A stretch of 11,409 bases of DNA from Bacteroidales bacterium (lineage in GTDB: Bacteria > Bacteroidota > Bacteroidia > Bacteroidales > UBA932), in assembly GCA_017509375.1 (NCBI GenBank), contig JAFWPT010000296.1:1-11409 (forward strand), in the 5' to 3' direction. The translations under genes and the position numbers were made by a program. The notes beneath the pieces are model-generated. The model had not been told where the DNA came from. It saw nothing but the letters and a program-made list of their open reading frames with translations, and did no database searches. Each line of letters begins with the position of its first letter. The stretch's first letter is position 1. Shown piece by piece: positions 1-6,794 of the stretch.

Positions 1-1867
1 ACCTGGCCTTGATTGTCTTTAGTATCTCCTTATCTCCCAGGGTGTAGGGATGCTTGGGACCGAGGGTCTTCTCTTCTATGCGTACTGCTGTTTTATAGAA
101 TTCCCAGGCTTTGCGGAAGTCTCCTTGTTCCAAGTAAACGTTTCCTATGTTGCCGTAGCTCTCGGCCACGTCCGGATGCATTTCGCCGAAGATGGACTTC
201 CTTATGGCAAGGGCGGAGTCATGGTACTCCAGGGCCTTGGCGTAATCGCCCTTGTCGCAATAAATGTTGCCGAGGTTGCTGTAGCTTACGGCCGCAGCAG
301 GACTGTCGCTTCCGAGGACCACTTCCTGTATGGACAGGGCAGTTTCTGCATTCTCCTGCGCCTTGTCCAGCTCGCCCCGTTCGCGGTAAACGGAGCCCAG
401 GTTGCCGTAGATTTCGGCGACGTCGGGGTGGTGGTCTCCATAGGCGGTACGGAAGATGTCGAGCGCCTTGCGGCAGTAGTCCAGAGCTTTGTCGAGCTCA
501 CCCCGTTCGAAATAAACGCTGCCTATGCTGCTGTATGAAAATGCCAGGTCGGGATGACTTGCGCCCAATGCAGACTCCCGGATTGCGGCCGATCGCCCGT
601 AGTAGTCCAGGGCCGTATCCAAATCTCCCTGAGCGGCATAAACGTGCCCGACGTTGAGATAACTCTCGGCTACGTCCGGGTGTTTGTCGCCAAGCAGTGA
701 ACACCTTATTTTAAGTGCCGTTCCGAAGCAGTCCAGGGCAGATTCGTAATCTGCCTTTTCGTAGTAAAGGATTCCGAGGTCGTTGAATGACCGGGCCGTT
801 TCCGGGTCGTTCATCCCAAGCGTTTCCTTCCGGGCCTCCAGGGCTTCCTTCTGATATCTGGAGGCCTTGTCATAGTCCGATTTCATCCAATACGTTATGC
901 CGATATTGTACTGCGCCCCTGCACCTGAAGTTCTCCGGAAGTACTCCAATGCCTTGTCGTAGTCGGCCATGTAGTCCCGCAGGAATCGCCCGGCATCGTT
1001 CTGCCATTCCTCGTTGGAAAGGTCCAGGCTTGCCCTAAGCTCCAGATACTCAGCGGCTTCTGCATTGCGATGCAGGGTCGCGCAGTACTCATAGTAGCTG
1101 AAGCAACGCCGGGCAAGTTCTCCGTTGTCGGCGTCGAAGACGCTGCGGGCCTGGCTCAACTGCTCCTCCTGCTCTTTGAGGATACGTCCCTTCTGCAGTT
1201 GCTCTTCCACCTGCGCCGCCACGTCCCCCTTCGTCTTCAGCAGGGAGTCGGCCTTCACCAGTTCTCCGTTCTCTATGCAGTACGACAGCTCCCGGTAGAA
1301 ACCGTCGAGCATATCGTAGTCCAGTTCGGAGTAGCGCCGGGCCATATCCTTGATGAGTTTTTCGTTGCTCTCCTGCTCCTGGTAGAGCTGCTGAAGAGCC
1401 TGCCGGTATTCTGCTTCGGAAATGCGCTGCTCAGTCTTGAGCGCCTCTATCTCATCTTCCTTGTCCTGCAGTTGTTTCTGAAGGGTGCGGCGAATCTTCC
1501 GTTCGGCAGAAAGCTTGTCCTGCAGCTGCCTGTCGGGGGTTTCCATTATGAAGTAAACGGGGTTGCCGGAATAGACATAGCTTCTGCGGCAGGCCTCTAT
1601 GTCCACCAGGGTGTATCCCTTCTTCCGGACGGAATCTATCTGGAACTGACGGTCGCTGACGGGAAAGGAAAACATGCCTTCGTCGTTGTCCACAAGCACT
1701 GCGGCGCGCCCGCGCACGGACACCAGCGCTCCGTTCAGTCCGTGGCCCGGCACCAGCTTGCCGTTGGTCATGCGGCCTTTAGTTTTCACATATCCTTTTT
1801 GGGTCTGTGCGGCGCACAGGAAGGCCGTCAGCAGGCAGATGCTCAGGAGTAACCACTTTTTCATCAT
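1..1867 (-). CDS. Secreted coiled-coil TPR protein, partner of the TIR protein (3' end outside window)
   Basis: About 622 residues are visible and the frame is still open at the left edge, so the C-terminus is missing. Residues 1-20 are a signal peptide (MMKKW, hydrophobic core, CAA before Gln). Residues 23-109 resemble a small carboxypeptidase-regulatory/CnaB-like beta-sandwich. Residues 112-178 are rich in heptad-like Gln/Glu/Lys/Leu and look like a coiled coil. Residues 179-322 are helical and probably include a degenerate TPR around 297-312. Residues 323-616 are seven TPR units of exactly 42 residues, of kinesin-light-chain type, with the recurring pattern G-x-x-Y-x-x-x-G-[DE]-x-x-K-A and LG-x-x-HPDVA. 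TPRs of this type are protein-binding scaffolds; the ligand is unknown. The gene starts 3 nt after the TIR gene stop, so the two are surely co-transcribed. ATG at 1867 or 1864 are both possible. The secreted domain order is clear; the function is inference. Confidence 0.9.
   Translation of the reverse strand, partial: MMKKWLLLSICLLTAFLCAAQTQKGYVKTKGRMTNGKLVPGHGLNGALVSVRGRAAVLVDNDEGMFSFPVSDRQFQIDSVRKKGYTLVDIEACRRSYVYSGNPVYFIMETPDRQLQDKLSAERKIRRTLQKQLQDKEDEIEALKTEQRISEAEYRQALQQLYQEQESNEKLIKDMARRYSELDYDMLDGFYRELSYCIENGELVKADSLLKTKGDVAAQVEEQLQKGRILKEQEEQLSQARSVFDADNGELARRCFSYYEYCATLHRNAEAAEYLELRASLDLSNEEWQNDAGRFLRDYMADYDKALEYFRRTSGAGAQYNIGITYWMKSDYDKASRYQKEALEARKETLGMNDPETARSFNDLGILYYEKADYESALDCFGTALKIRCSLLGDKHPDVAESYLNVGHVYAAQGDLDTALDYYGRSAAIRESALGASHPDLAFSYSSIGSVYFERGELDKALDYCRKALDIFRTAYGDHHPDVAEIYGNLGSVYRERGELDKAQENAETALSIQEVVLGSDSPAAAVSYSNLGNIYCDKGDYAKALEYHDSALAIRKSIFGEMHPDVAESYGNIGNVYLEQGDFRKAWEFYKTAVRIEEKTLGPKHPYTLGDKEILKTIKAR
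20..901 (-). repeat. Seven tandem 126-bp TPR-coding repeats
   Basis: Seven consecutive units of 126 bp (42 codons) lie in phase inside the TPR gene and end at a leucine codon at 20-22. Units share the KALEYY-like and HPDVAESY-like cores but diverge elsewhere. They therefore look like an old protein repeat rather than a recent DNA duplication. Units four and six are among the closest to the consensus. Confidence 0.85.
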
Positions 1868-1870
1868 AGA

Positions 1871-3001
1871 TTATTGTATGAGGACCACGTCGCTGTCTCC
1901 GCAGGGCATGGTAATGACGCTGTTGGACAGAGGGATGGGGGAGTCAATAGTGTAAGACCTGCTCTGGTACCCTAGGGGGACGTCCAGCGACACGTAGCCG
2001 TCCTCATCGGAGACCGTTTCAAGGCCGTTTATGGACAGCACGATTCCCGGCACGCCCTCCTCCGCCGCCAGGTCGTAGAGCCGGAAACGGACATTCCCGT
2101 ACACCCCGGGATCGCGCCTGACATTCAGCGAAAGCTCCCGGGCCAGGGTTATCGTGGTATCCGCCGGGCAATAATCGGGGCAGACAAAGGAGATATGCAC
2201 CGGATTGCCAAGGAATCTGTGCGGTACGTTCTTGAATACGGCCTGCGATTGCAGCGTACGTATGGTATCAGACTTGGCTTCGTTGTCGAGCGTCAGGGTA
2301 ACGACTGCATTCTGCAGCGGGGGGAGGTTGCCGTTGGGCGCCGAGGTTTCGGCCAGCGATACCGCTATGTCCACGGATTGGCTGGTGGCCCGTATGCAGA
2401 AGAAGGCCGCAGCTACAGCAATGGCCAGCAGGGAATAGAGCAGGGTCCTAACCGTCAGCTGGCGCTTGTGACGCTGCCAGATGGAGTCGAATTCCACGCC
2501 GAGCAGCTTGGAGATGAGCTGCATATAAGCCCTTTCGCGGTTGAGGAGCGGCCAGCGGTATATCTTTTCGTGAATGTTGACGCCGAGAGTTTCCGGGAAG
2601 CCGAGCTTGTTGACTACAGGGTTGAAACATTCGGTAGCGGGATCTCCGCTGTTGGGCTTACCGTCAACTATGAAGAAATGTATGTGCTCGGCACGGCCCA
2701 GCTTGTGAAAAAAGGCAATCTCCCTGCCTACCCATTCCGATTTTGCCGAGTTGGGAGAGCAAATAACGATGAGGTTCTGCGATGCCGCAAGCCGGGCCTG
2801 CAACTCTTTGCTGAGGCCGCCCGGCTGTATGTCCGTGGCTGCAAAGAACACCGGCCGGAGGGGGGTGCGCTTACTCCCCTTATCGCCGCGACGGGCGGTC
2901 GGAAGGCGGTAATGCTCAAGCTTGTACTGCAGTCTTTTCCCCCACTCGGTGTCGCGCGAGTTGTAGGAAATAAAAGCAACGTATTTGAAAGAGTCTGCCA
3001 T
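1871..3001 (-). CDS. TIR-domain protein with one transmembrane helix and periplasmic beta-sandwich
   Basis: The protein has 376 residues. Residues 5-150 form a TIR domain: YVAFISYNSRD opens the first strand (residues 7-17), and LIVICSPNSAKSEWVGRE (77-94) carries the Ser/Cys, Trp and a Glu at 94 placed like the catalytic glutamate of NAD-cleaving TIR domains. A basic stretch (RHKRQ, 178-182) precedes one hydrophobic helix at about 186-204, which predicts the TIR domain inside the cell and residues 207-376 in the periplasm. The exported part looks like two beta-sandwich modules; the second (about 301-376) has a carboxypeptidase-regulatory-like pattern with SDEDGYVSLDVP. The start is set at the Met of MADSFKY: an upstream in-frame ATG at 3022 lies within the likely -7 element and would precede the transcript. 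It is first gene of an operon with the TPR protein. NADase activity is inferred from the family and residue placement only. Confidence 0.9.
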   Translation of the reverse strand: MADSFKYVAFISYNSRDTEWGKRLQYKLEHYRLPTARRGDKGSKRTPLRPVFFAATDIQPGGLSKELQARLAASQNLIVICSPNSAKSEWVGREIAFFHKLGRAEHIHFFIVDGKPNSGDPATECFNPVVNKLGFPETLGVNIHEKIYRWPLLNRERAYMQLISKLLGVEFDSIWQRHKRQLTVRTLLYSLLAIAVAAAFFCIRATSQSVDIAVSLAETSAPNGNLPPLQNAVVTLTLDNEAKSDTIRTLQSQAVFKNVPHRFLGNPVHISFVCPDYCPADTTITLARELSLNVRRDPGVYGNVRFRLYDLAAEEGVPGIVLSINGLETVSDEDGYVSLDVPLGYQSRSYTIDSPIPLSNSVITMPCGDSDVVLIQ

Positions 3002-3019
3002 ACTTTTTCCTGCGTTGTG

Positions 3020-3027
3020 CAAATATA
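3020..3027 (-). promoter_or_regulatory. Putative -7 element for the TIR-TPR operon
   Basis: TATATTTG on the minus strand fits the Bacteroides TAnnTTTG consensus and lies 18 nt before the chosen ATG at 3001. No convincing -33 TTTG is seen about 19-21 nt upstream. Its position argues against a start at 3022. Confidence 0.55.
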
Positions 3028-3052
3028 AGAAAAAGTGTCATTACTGTATTGT

Positions 3053-3071
3053 AGATATTTTTATATCTTTG
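3053..3071 (+). promoter_or_regulatory. Putative -7 element with overlapping palindrome, peptide-lipoprotein operon
   Basis: TATCTTTG at 3064-3071 matches TAnnTTTG and lies 17 nt before the ATG at 3089. The element overlaps a perfect inverted repeat, AGATAT-TTTT-ATATCT (3053-3068), which could be a regulator site on the promoter or chance in AT-rich DNA. No good -33 element is visible. Confidence 0.55.
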
Positions 3072-3088
3072 CAGACAAACGTAGCAGC

Positions 3089-3214
3089 ATGAAAACACTA
3101 TACATCAAACCCATCACCGAGGAGCTCCGAGAGCTGCTGGCCGAAGATATACTCAATACATCCGAAGATGCAGTCATCGAAGGATACGAAGAAGGAAAAG
3201 AATTCACCTGGTAA
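3089..3214 (+). CDS. 41-residue acidic peptide, MK-x-x-Y-x-KP type
   Basis: This short frame begins MKTLYIKPITEEL and ends in EFTW, with 11 Glu/Asp-rich positions in its middle and C-terminal part. It lies 18 nt after a good -7 element and stops 14 nt before the lipoprotein start, so it is placed as the first gene of that operon. Its shape (Y-x-KP near the N-terminus, then a Leu/Glu helix, then a polar tail with a Ser) resembles short uncharacterised peptides that Bacteroidales often encode ahead of fimbrillin-like or surface lipoprotein genes. There is no signal peptide and no Cys. It could be a leader or regulatory peptide, or a precursor of a modified peptide: the Y-x-x-P motif recalls leader sequences bound by RiPP recognition elements, but no modification enzyme is nearby. 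The product is real with fair likelihood; the role is unknown. Confidence 0.65.
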   Translation: MKTLYIKPITEELRELLAEDILNTSEDAVIEGYEEGKEFTW

Positions 3215-3228
3215 ATGAAGGCAGCGTT

Positions 3229-5163
3229 ATGAAAGCAACCAAGTTATTCTTCGCCGCAGTTATTGCCGGCACCGTTCTCTTCTCCTGCAAGAACGAAAAA
3301 GATCCCTCAATGGCTCCCGCTTGTTACAGCGAGTTTAAACTTAGCATAGAAGCCGAAAAGGGCAGCGATACCAAAGCCGCCATCCTTTCGGCCGACGGCA
3401 GGTCCCTTGTTTCCACCTGGGAGCAGGGCGATCTTGTTGCTGTGTGCCGTATCGATCCTGACAACGGCGGGCTCAGCAAGATAATCGGAGTCCTTGCTCC
3501 GGCATCCTATGGTTCTTCCTCCACAGTGCTTGAGGGTTCGGTCCAGCTTGACGGACTTTCCACCGGCGACCGGCTCTACCTGCAGTATCCTTACAAGTAC
3601 ACCGTGGACGAGGCGACCGGCGACCTATGGCTGGAAAGCAATTACCTCGGTCAGGACGGCGACCTGAACACAGTCTCAAGTTCTTACGCCTATGCCAGTT
3701 GCGCTATTGAGATTACCGGCCTGGACGGAGATGACCTATCAGCTACCAAGGCCCGGTTTCTCAACCGCCAGGCAATAGTAAAATTCTCCCTGACCAACGG
3801 AGGATTGCCGCTGGAGGCATATAAGTTGAGATTATTCTCTCCCGATCTTTCTTACGGCTTCTGGGGAGACATCTATTATTCACACAATGGCGGGCTTGAT
3901 GTCGTGTCGTCCATGGCGCCCCGGAGCGATTTTACCGTTGCCCTGCGTAACTGCTACCCCGCAACCGCACAGCCCTACACTTTGTACGCAGTGAATTCCA
4001 GCAACGTATATACCGCTGTTACACAGCCTCTTCAGTTTGCCGACGGTAGCTACAACCGAGGTACCGGCAATCTTTATACGCTCAGTTACTCAGGCTTCGA
4101 TACCGACAGTGACTGGACCATCATAGGAGCTATTGAGGGGTATTCCATGGTCTGGGACGGCGACCTCAATATGTGGACCAACGGAAATGGCTTCCATGTT
4201 GCAGCCAGCGTAAATTTCAGTGCCGGCGACCAGTTCAAGCTACGTAAAGGACATGCTTGGGATTTCAATTATGGCGGCTCTTCTATCAGCGAGACATCGG
4301 TCGCTGCAAACGGCGCTTCAGTTATTCCCTTATCCTCTACAGATGCAGTTGGAGTAGATCGTGACGGCTACAATTTCATGATGGCAGCCGATGGTATATA
4401 TGACATCTATTTCGACGAGAACACTCTTTCCGTAATAGTGGTTCCCGCATCAGGTGCCGGCAAAGTGTCCACGACCGATGTAACTCCATCAGTTCCTTCA
4501 TTTACCGGCTGGAGCCTGATCGGTTCCATAAACAATACCGCCTGGGATACCGATTTCGACCTCATGAACACCGAAGGGGACAGTTGGCTGATACAGGGCG
4601 TTACCATCACCGATACAGACCAGTTCAAGCTGCGTAAAGACCATTCTTGGGACTATAGTCTCGGCGGCGCTTCGTCCAACCTTACGATTGCCGATGGTTA
4701 TGAAGTTTTCCAGCCTGTTGTAGGCACAGAGTTTCAATCCGCATCCAACCTCGCAATCAATATCTACATAGGCGTTACAGGAGTGTACGATATCAGGCTT
4801 GATGCCGCAAAGGAAACCATTCTCATCACTGAATCCGTCGACACCTATACCGTTGTGGGAGAGAGTGAAACCGATCTCTCCTCGATCGACAAGCTGTTTA
4901 CGACACAGTGGGATACAAAGGCCTTCGGCAACGACATGCGCGACGACGACGGGGACGGTGTATATGAGTGGGAGACGAAGGTCTCAGAGTTGTCGTCTCC
5001 CATTCCAGTCCAATTCAAAATCGTGAGGAATCACGATTGGAGCTCAGGCTACTGGCCGGCGGACAGCAGCAATTGCACGTTTACCATCCAGAGTACTGGA
5101 ACATTCCACATCACTTTCTCAACGGTCAGTGATGAGATAAAATTCTGGATGGATTACGATTGA
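3229..5163 (+). CDS. Surface lipoprotein: fimbrillin-like N-terminus with SusE/SusF-like repeats
   Basis: This 644-residue protein has a lipoprotein signal with the lipidated Cys at position 20 (LFSC), followed by charged residues (KNEKD) of the kind that in Bacteroidota can direct lipoproteins to the cell surface. Residues 30-290 resemble Mfa-like fimbrillin domains (DTKAAI early, then W-x-x-GD at 64-68, then LNRQAIVKFSLT at 178-189). From residue 294 there are three SusE/SusF-like carbohydrate-binding-type modules, 294-406, 426-537 and 538-644, each with a [DV]QFK[LI]-x-[RK][KGRND]H-x-W core (334-344, 464-474, 594-604). The third also has a calcium-loop-like DDDGDGVYEWE (572-582). SusE and SusF bind starch at the cell surface and normally follow susC and susD; neither is here. 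Predicted role: surface glycan binding or adhesion. The module types are fairly sure, the ligand unknown. Confidence 0.85.
   Translation: MKATKLFFAAVIAGTVLFSCKNEKDPSMAPACYSEFKLSIEAEKGSDTKAAILSADGRSLVSTWEQGDLVAVCRIDPDNGGLSKIIGVLAPASYGSSSTVLEGSVQLDGLSTGDRLYLQYPYKYTVDEATGDLWLESNYLGQDGDLNTVSSSYAYASCAIEITGLDGDDLSATKARFLNRQAIVKFSLTNGGLPLEAYKLRLFSPDLSYGFWGDIYYSHNGGLDVVSSMAPRSDFTVALRNCYPATAQPYTLYAVNSSNVYTAVTQPLQFADGSYNRGTGNLYTLSYSGFDTDSDWTIIGAIEGYSMVWDGDLNMWTNGNGFHVAASVNFSAGDQFKLRKGHAWDFNYGGSSISETSVAANGASVIPLSSTDAVGVDRDGYNFMMAADGIYDIYFDENTLSVIVVPASGAGKVSTTDVTPSVPSFTGWSLIGSINNTAWDTDFDLMNTEGDSWLIQGVTITDTDQFKLRKDHSWDYSLGGASSNLTIADGYEVFQPVVGTEFQSASNLAINIYIGVTGVYDIRLDAAKETILITESVDTYTVVGESETDLSSIDKLFTTQWDTKAFGNDMRDDDGDGVYEWETKVSELSSPIPVQFKIVRNHDWSSGYWPADSSNCTFTIQSTGTFHITFSTVSDEIKFWMDYD
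4228..4668 (+). repeat. Internal near-identical DNA repeat in the SusE-like modules
   Basis: The segment starting GACCAGTTCAAGCT at 4228 recurs at 4618, exactly 390 bp (130 codons) later, with only a few changes over about 50 bp. It encodes the DQFKLRK-x-H-x-WD core of two adjacent modules. This points to a module duplication that has stayed similar at the DNA level in the ligand-binding core. Confidence 0.75.
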
Positions 5164-5174
5164 CCGTCCTCCCG

Positions 5175-5768
5175 TCAGGCCCATTTGTCCTGGGCGATCG
5201 GGGTGCGGATGTCGCCGAGGAACTGAATTTCAACCAGGAACCACTGGCCGGTGCTGGGCTTCTTGCGCAGGCGCACCGGACGGGGGTTGTCCGCTCCGCC
5301 GGAGCTCAGGTAAAGCGTAGCCCAATTCTCATTGTCGAATGAATAAGGATTGGAAGATACCTGTATGCGCAGGGGGGTCGAAGGGGTGTAGTTGTTGGCC
5401 GGCGTGGCGCCGTCGAAGAAAGACCTCACCTTGTAGTACTTGCCGTCCATGAAGCGGTCGGCGATGTGCTGGCGTTCGGCGACGGAAAGGCTGTCGGGGC
5501 CTTTGAGCCAGTCGAGCATGGCAAGGGATGCTTCACGGTCCTGCTCGTAGCCGGCGAGGGCCAGCACGGTGAGCGCGGCAGTGGCGTAAACGTCGGTCAG
5601 TGCAGCCTCCGGGAGGGCCTGGAGCTCAGCAAGGGACCGTGGAACGGCCTGGAAGGTGAAAGACTTGGTCTTGTTTCCGGCTCCGGGAACTGCTGCCTTG
5701 ATCTTGTCCAGCTTGATGCCGAGAGCGCCGGCTATCCCGGAAAGTTTGTTTAGAAAGTTCTTGTCCAT
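5175..5768 (-). CDS. DUF6935-like protein of unknown function
   Basis: The protein has 197 residues and no signal peptide or membrane helix. A short helical N-terminus (MDKNFLNKLSGIAGALG) is followed by a domain with FTFQAVPRSLAELQALPEA (37-55), a helical stretch with TAALTVLAL (63-71), DRFMDGKYY (104-112), SFFDGATPANNYTPSTP (116-132) and a beta-rich end with WFLVEI and DIRTP. The last part strongly recalls uncharacterised bacterial proteins I know as DUF6935, often encoded near stress or surface genes; no activity is established. The start at 5768 is preferred over upstream in-frame codons because a TAnnTTTG element ends 6 nt before it and the upstream frame is antisense to the next gene. 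It is convergent with the lipoprotein, with only 11 nt between the stops. Confidence 0.85.
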   Translation of the reverse strand: MDKNFLNKLSGIAGALGIKLDKIKAAVPGAGNKTKSFTFQAVPRSLAELQALPEAALTDVYATAALTVLALAGYEQDREASLAMLDWLKGPDSLSVAERQHIADRFMDGKYYKVRSFFDGATPANNYTPSTPLRIQVSSNPYSFDNENWATLYLSSGGADNPRPVRLRKKPSTGQWFLVEIQFLGDIRTPIAQDKWA

Positions 5769-5774
5769 AATAGA

Positions 5775-5782
5775 CAAAAATA
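5775..5782 (-). promoter_or_regulatory. Putative -7 element, 6 nt before the DUF6935-like gene
   Basis: TATTTTTG on the minus strand matches TAnnTTTG and ends 6 nt before the ATG at 5768. A transcript from it would have almost no 5' leader. Confidence 0.5.
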
Positions 5783-5795
5783 GCATAAAAAAGGA

Positions 5796-5803
5796 TATCT
5801 TTG
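5796..5803 (+). promoter_or_regulatory. Putative -7 element, 7 nt before the outer-membrane protein gene
   Basis: TATCTTTG matches TAnnTTTG and ends 7 nt before the ATG at 5811, which again predicts a leaderless or nearly leaderless mRNA. It shares a 42-nt intergenic gap with the opposite promoter. No -33 element is evident. Confidence 0.5.
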
Positions 5804-5810
5804 CATCAGT

Positions 5811-6794
5811 ATGCGTAAAAACCTGCATTGCATTGTCGCGACTGCGCTTCTCCTGCTCATCGGCCCCACCTCGTCCGCACAGTTCTTCCGGGACCTGGAC
5901 GACTGGCTCAAAAAGAGGCAGGCAAGGCAGGTGTACGACACCACTTACATCTACCGCCCTCAGGAGCGCTGGCTGGTGCGGACCCAGAGCTTGACCTCCG
6001 GTGAACACTCTGACCTGCACGCGGAACGCAACAACTCCACGAATGTCACCATTAAAGCCGGCAGCGGCCTGATGTTTAAGCAGACTATAGGCGGAGGCTA
6101 TCGCGGCCTTGTGTTCGACGTCGGCTATGTCCCGGGCAAGCTGAAGAAGAACGCCGACCTGGAAGTCAAGGCCTACGGCAATATGCTTGGTTTTTCGCTA
6201 GGCGGCTCATTTTCCTACGGGTACAAGGGACATTCCGTTATCGACGGCACAACCACAGTTCTCAGTCCCGGTGACATAATAGGGGCAAGCATCTATACAA
6301 GCGCATATTTCGCCATCAACGGCCGGCGTTTCTCTATGCCTGCCGCCACCAGCCAGAACTACCGCCAGCTGCGTAGTGCAGGAAGTCCGTTGGTGACCGT
6401 CAAAGCCCAGGTATATGGGCTGTTGAAGAACCCGGACACCACTCCCGATGCTGATATTAACGGCGCCGTCACGTCCTTTGCCGGCATAGGCGCCGGATAC
6501 GGCTACAATTGGGTTCCCGGCGAAAACTGGCTCATACACTTAAGCCTCACGGAGACTATAGGCTTCCTGAACGACTCGCGACTGCTCCTGAAGACCAACA
6601 GTGAGCGTTTTGTCTGGCAATCGCCGATTTATGTCACCAGGAGTAATTTTGCGGTGCTATACTACTACCGAAAATGGTACTTCGGCCTCCATGCAAATGC
6701 CGAAGACTTGCTGTTCTGGAGCCCCCGCAACATGCACTTTTCCCTCGACAAGCTGGCCTGGAAGGCCAATGTTACGGTAGGAGTGAGGTTCTAA
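5811..6794 (+). CDS. DUF4421-like outer-membrane beta-barrel protein
   Basis: The protein has 327 residues. A signal peptide spans residues 1-23 (MRKN, hydrophobic core, SSA before Gln). The mature N-terminus has an amphipathic stretch (FFRDLDDWLKKRQ) and then YDTTYIYRPQERWLVRTQ, an opening seen in Bacteroidota proteins grouped as DUF4421. The remainder alternates hydrophobic and polar residues in strand-like blocks rich in Gly, Tyr and aromatic girdle residues (for example AGIGAGYGYNWVP and VLYYYRKWYFGLHAN) and ends in VGVRF, the aromatic-ending last strand typical of outer-membrane barrels. Role unknown; a barrel in the outer membrane is the likely location. Its TAA stop overlaps the TAG stop of the converging neighbour. 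Family assignment is by pattern and moderately sure. Confidence 0.85.
   Translation: MRKNLHCIVATALLLLIGPTSSAQFFRDLDDWLKKRQARQVYDTTYIYRPQERWLVRTQSLTSGEHSDLHAERNNSTNVTIKAGSGLMFKQTIGGGYRGLVFDVGYVPGKLKKNADLEVKAYGNMLGFSLGGSFSYGYKGHSVIDGTTTVLSPGDIIGASIYTSAYFAINGRRFSMPAATSQNYRQLRSAGSPLVTVKAQVYGLLKNPDTTPDADINGAVTSFAGIGAGYGYNWVPGENWLIHLSLTETIGFLNDSRLLLKTNSERFVWQSPIYVTRSNFAVLYYYRKWYFGLHANAEDLLFWSPRNMHFSLDKLAWKANVTVGVRF

Noticed and set aside
20..901. Regular 126-bp periodicity as a CRISPR or satellite array
   Set aside because: The period is in codon phase, the units are too long and too divergent for CRISPR repeats, and they translate to canonical 42-residue TPRs.
1070..1852. A 260-codon plus-strand open frame rich in Leu/Val
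   Set aside because: It is antisense to the coiled-coil region of the TPR gene, and its Leu-rich look comes from complementing Gln/Glu/Lys codons.
3002..3022. Longer TIR protein start at 3022
   Set aside because: The codon overlaps the likely -7 element, and the seven extra residues add nothing to the TIR domain, which begins right after MADSFKY.
2195..3028. A 277-codon plus-strand open frame
   Set aside because: It is antisense to the TIR gene and has no motif of its own.
5769..6020. Longer start for the DUF6935-like protein
   Set aside because: The extension is antisense to the signal peptide and start of the outer-membrane protein gene and passes through both promoters.
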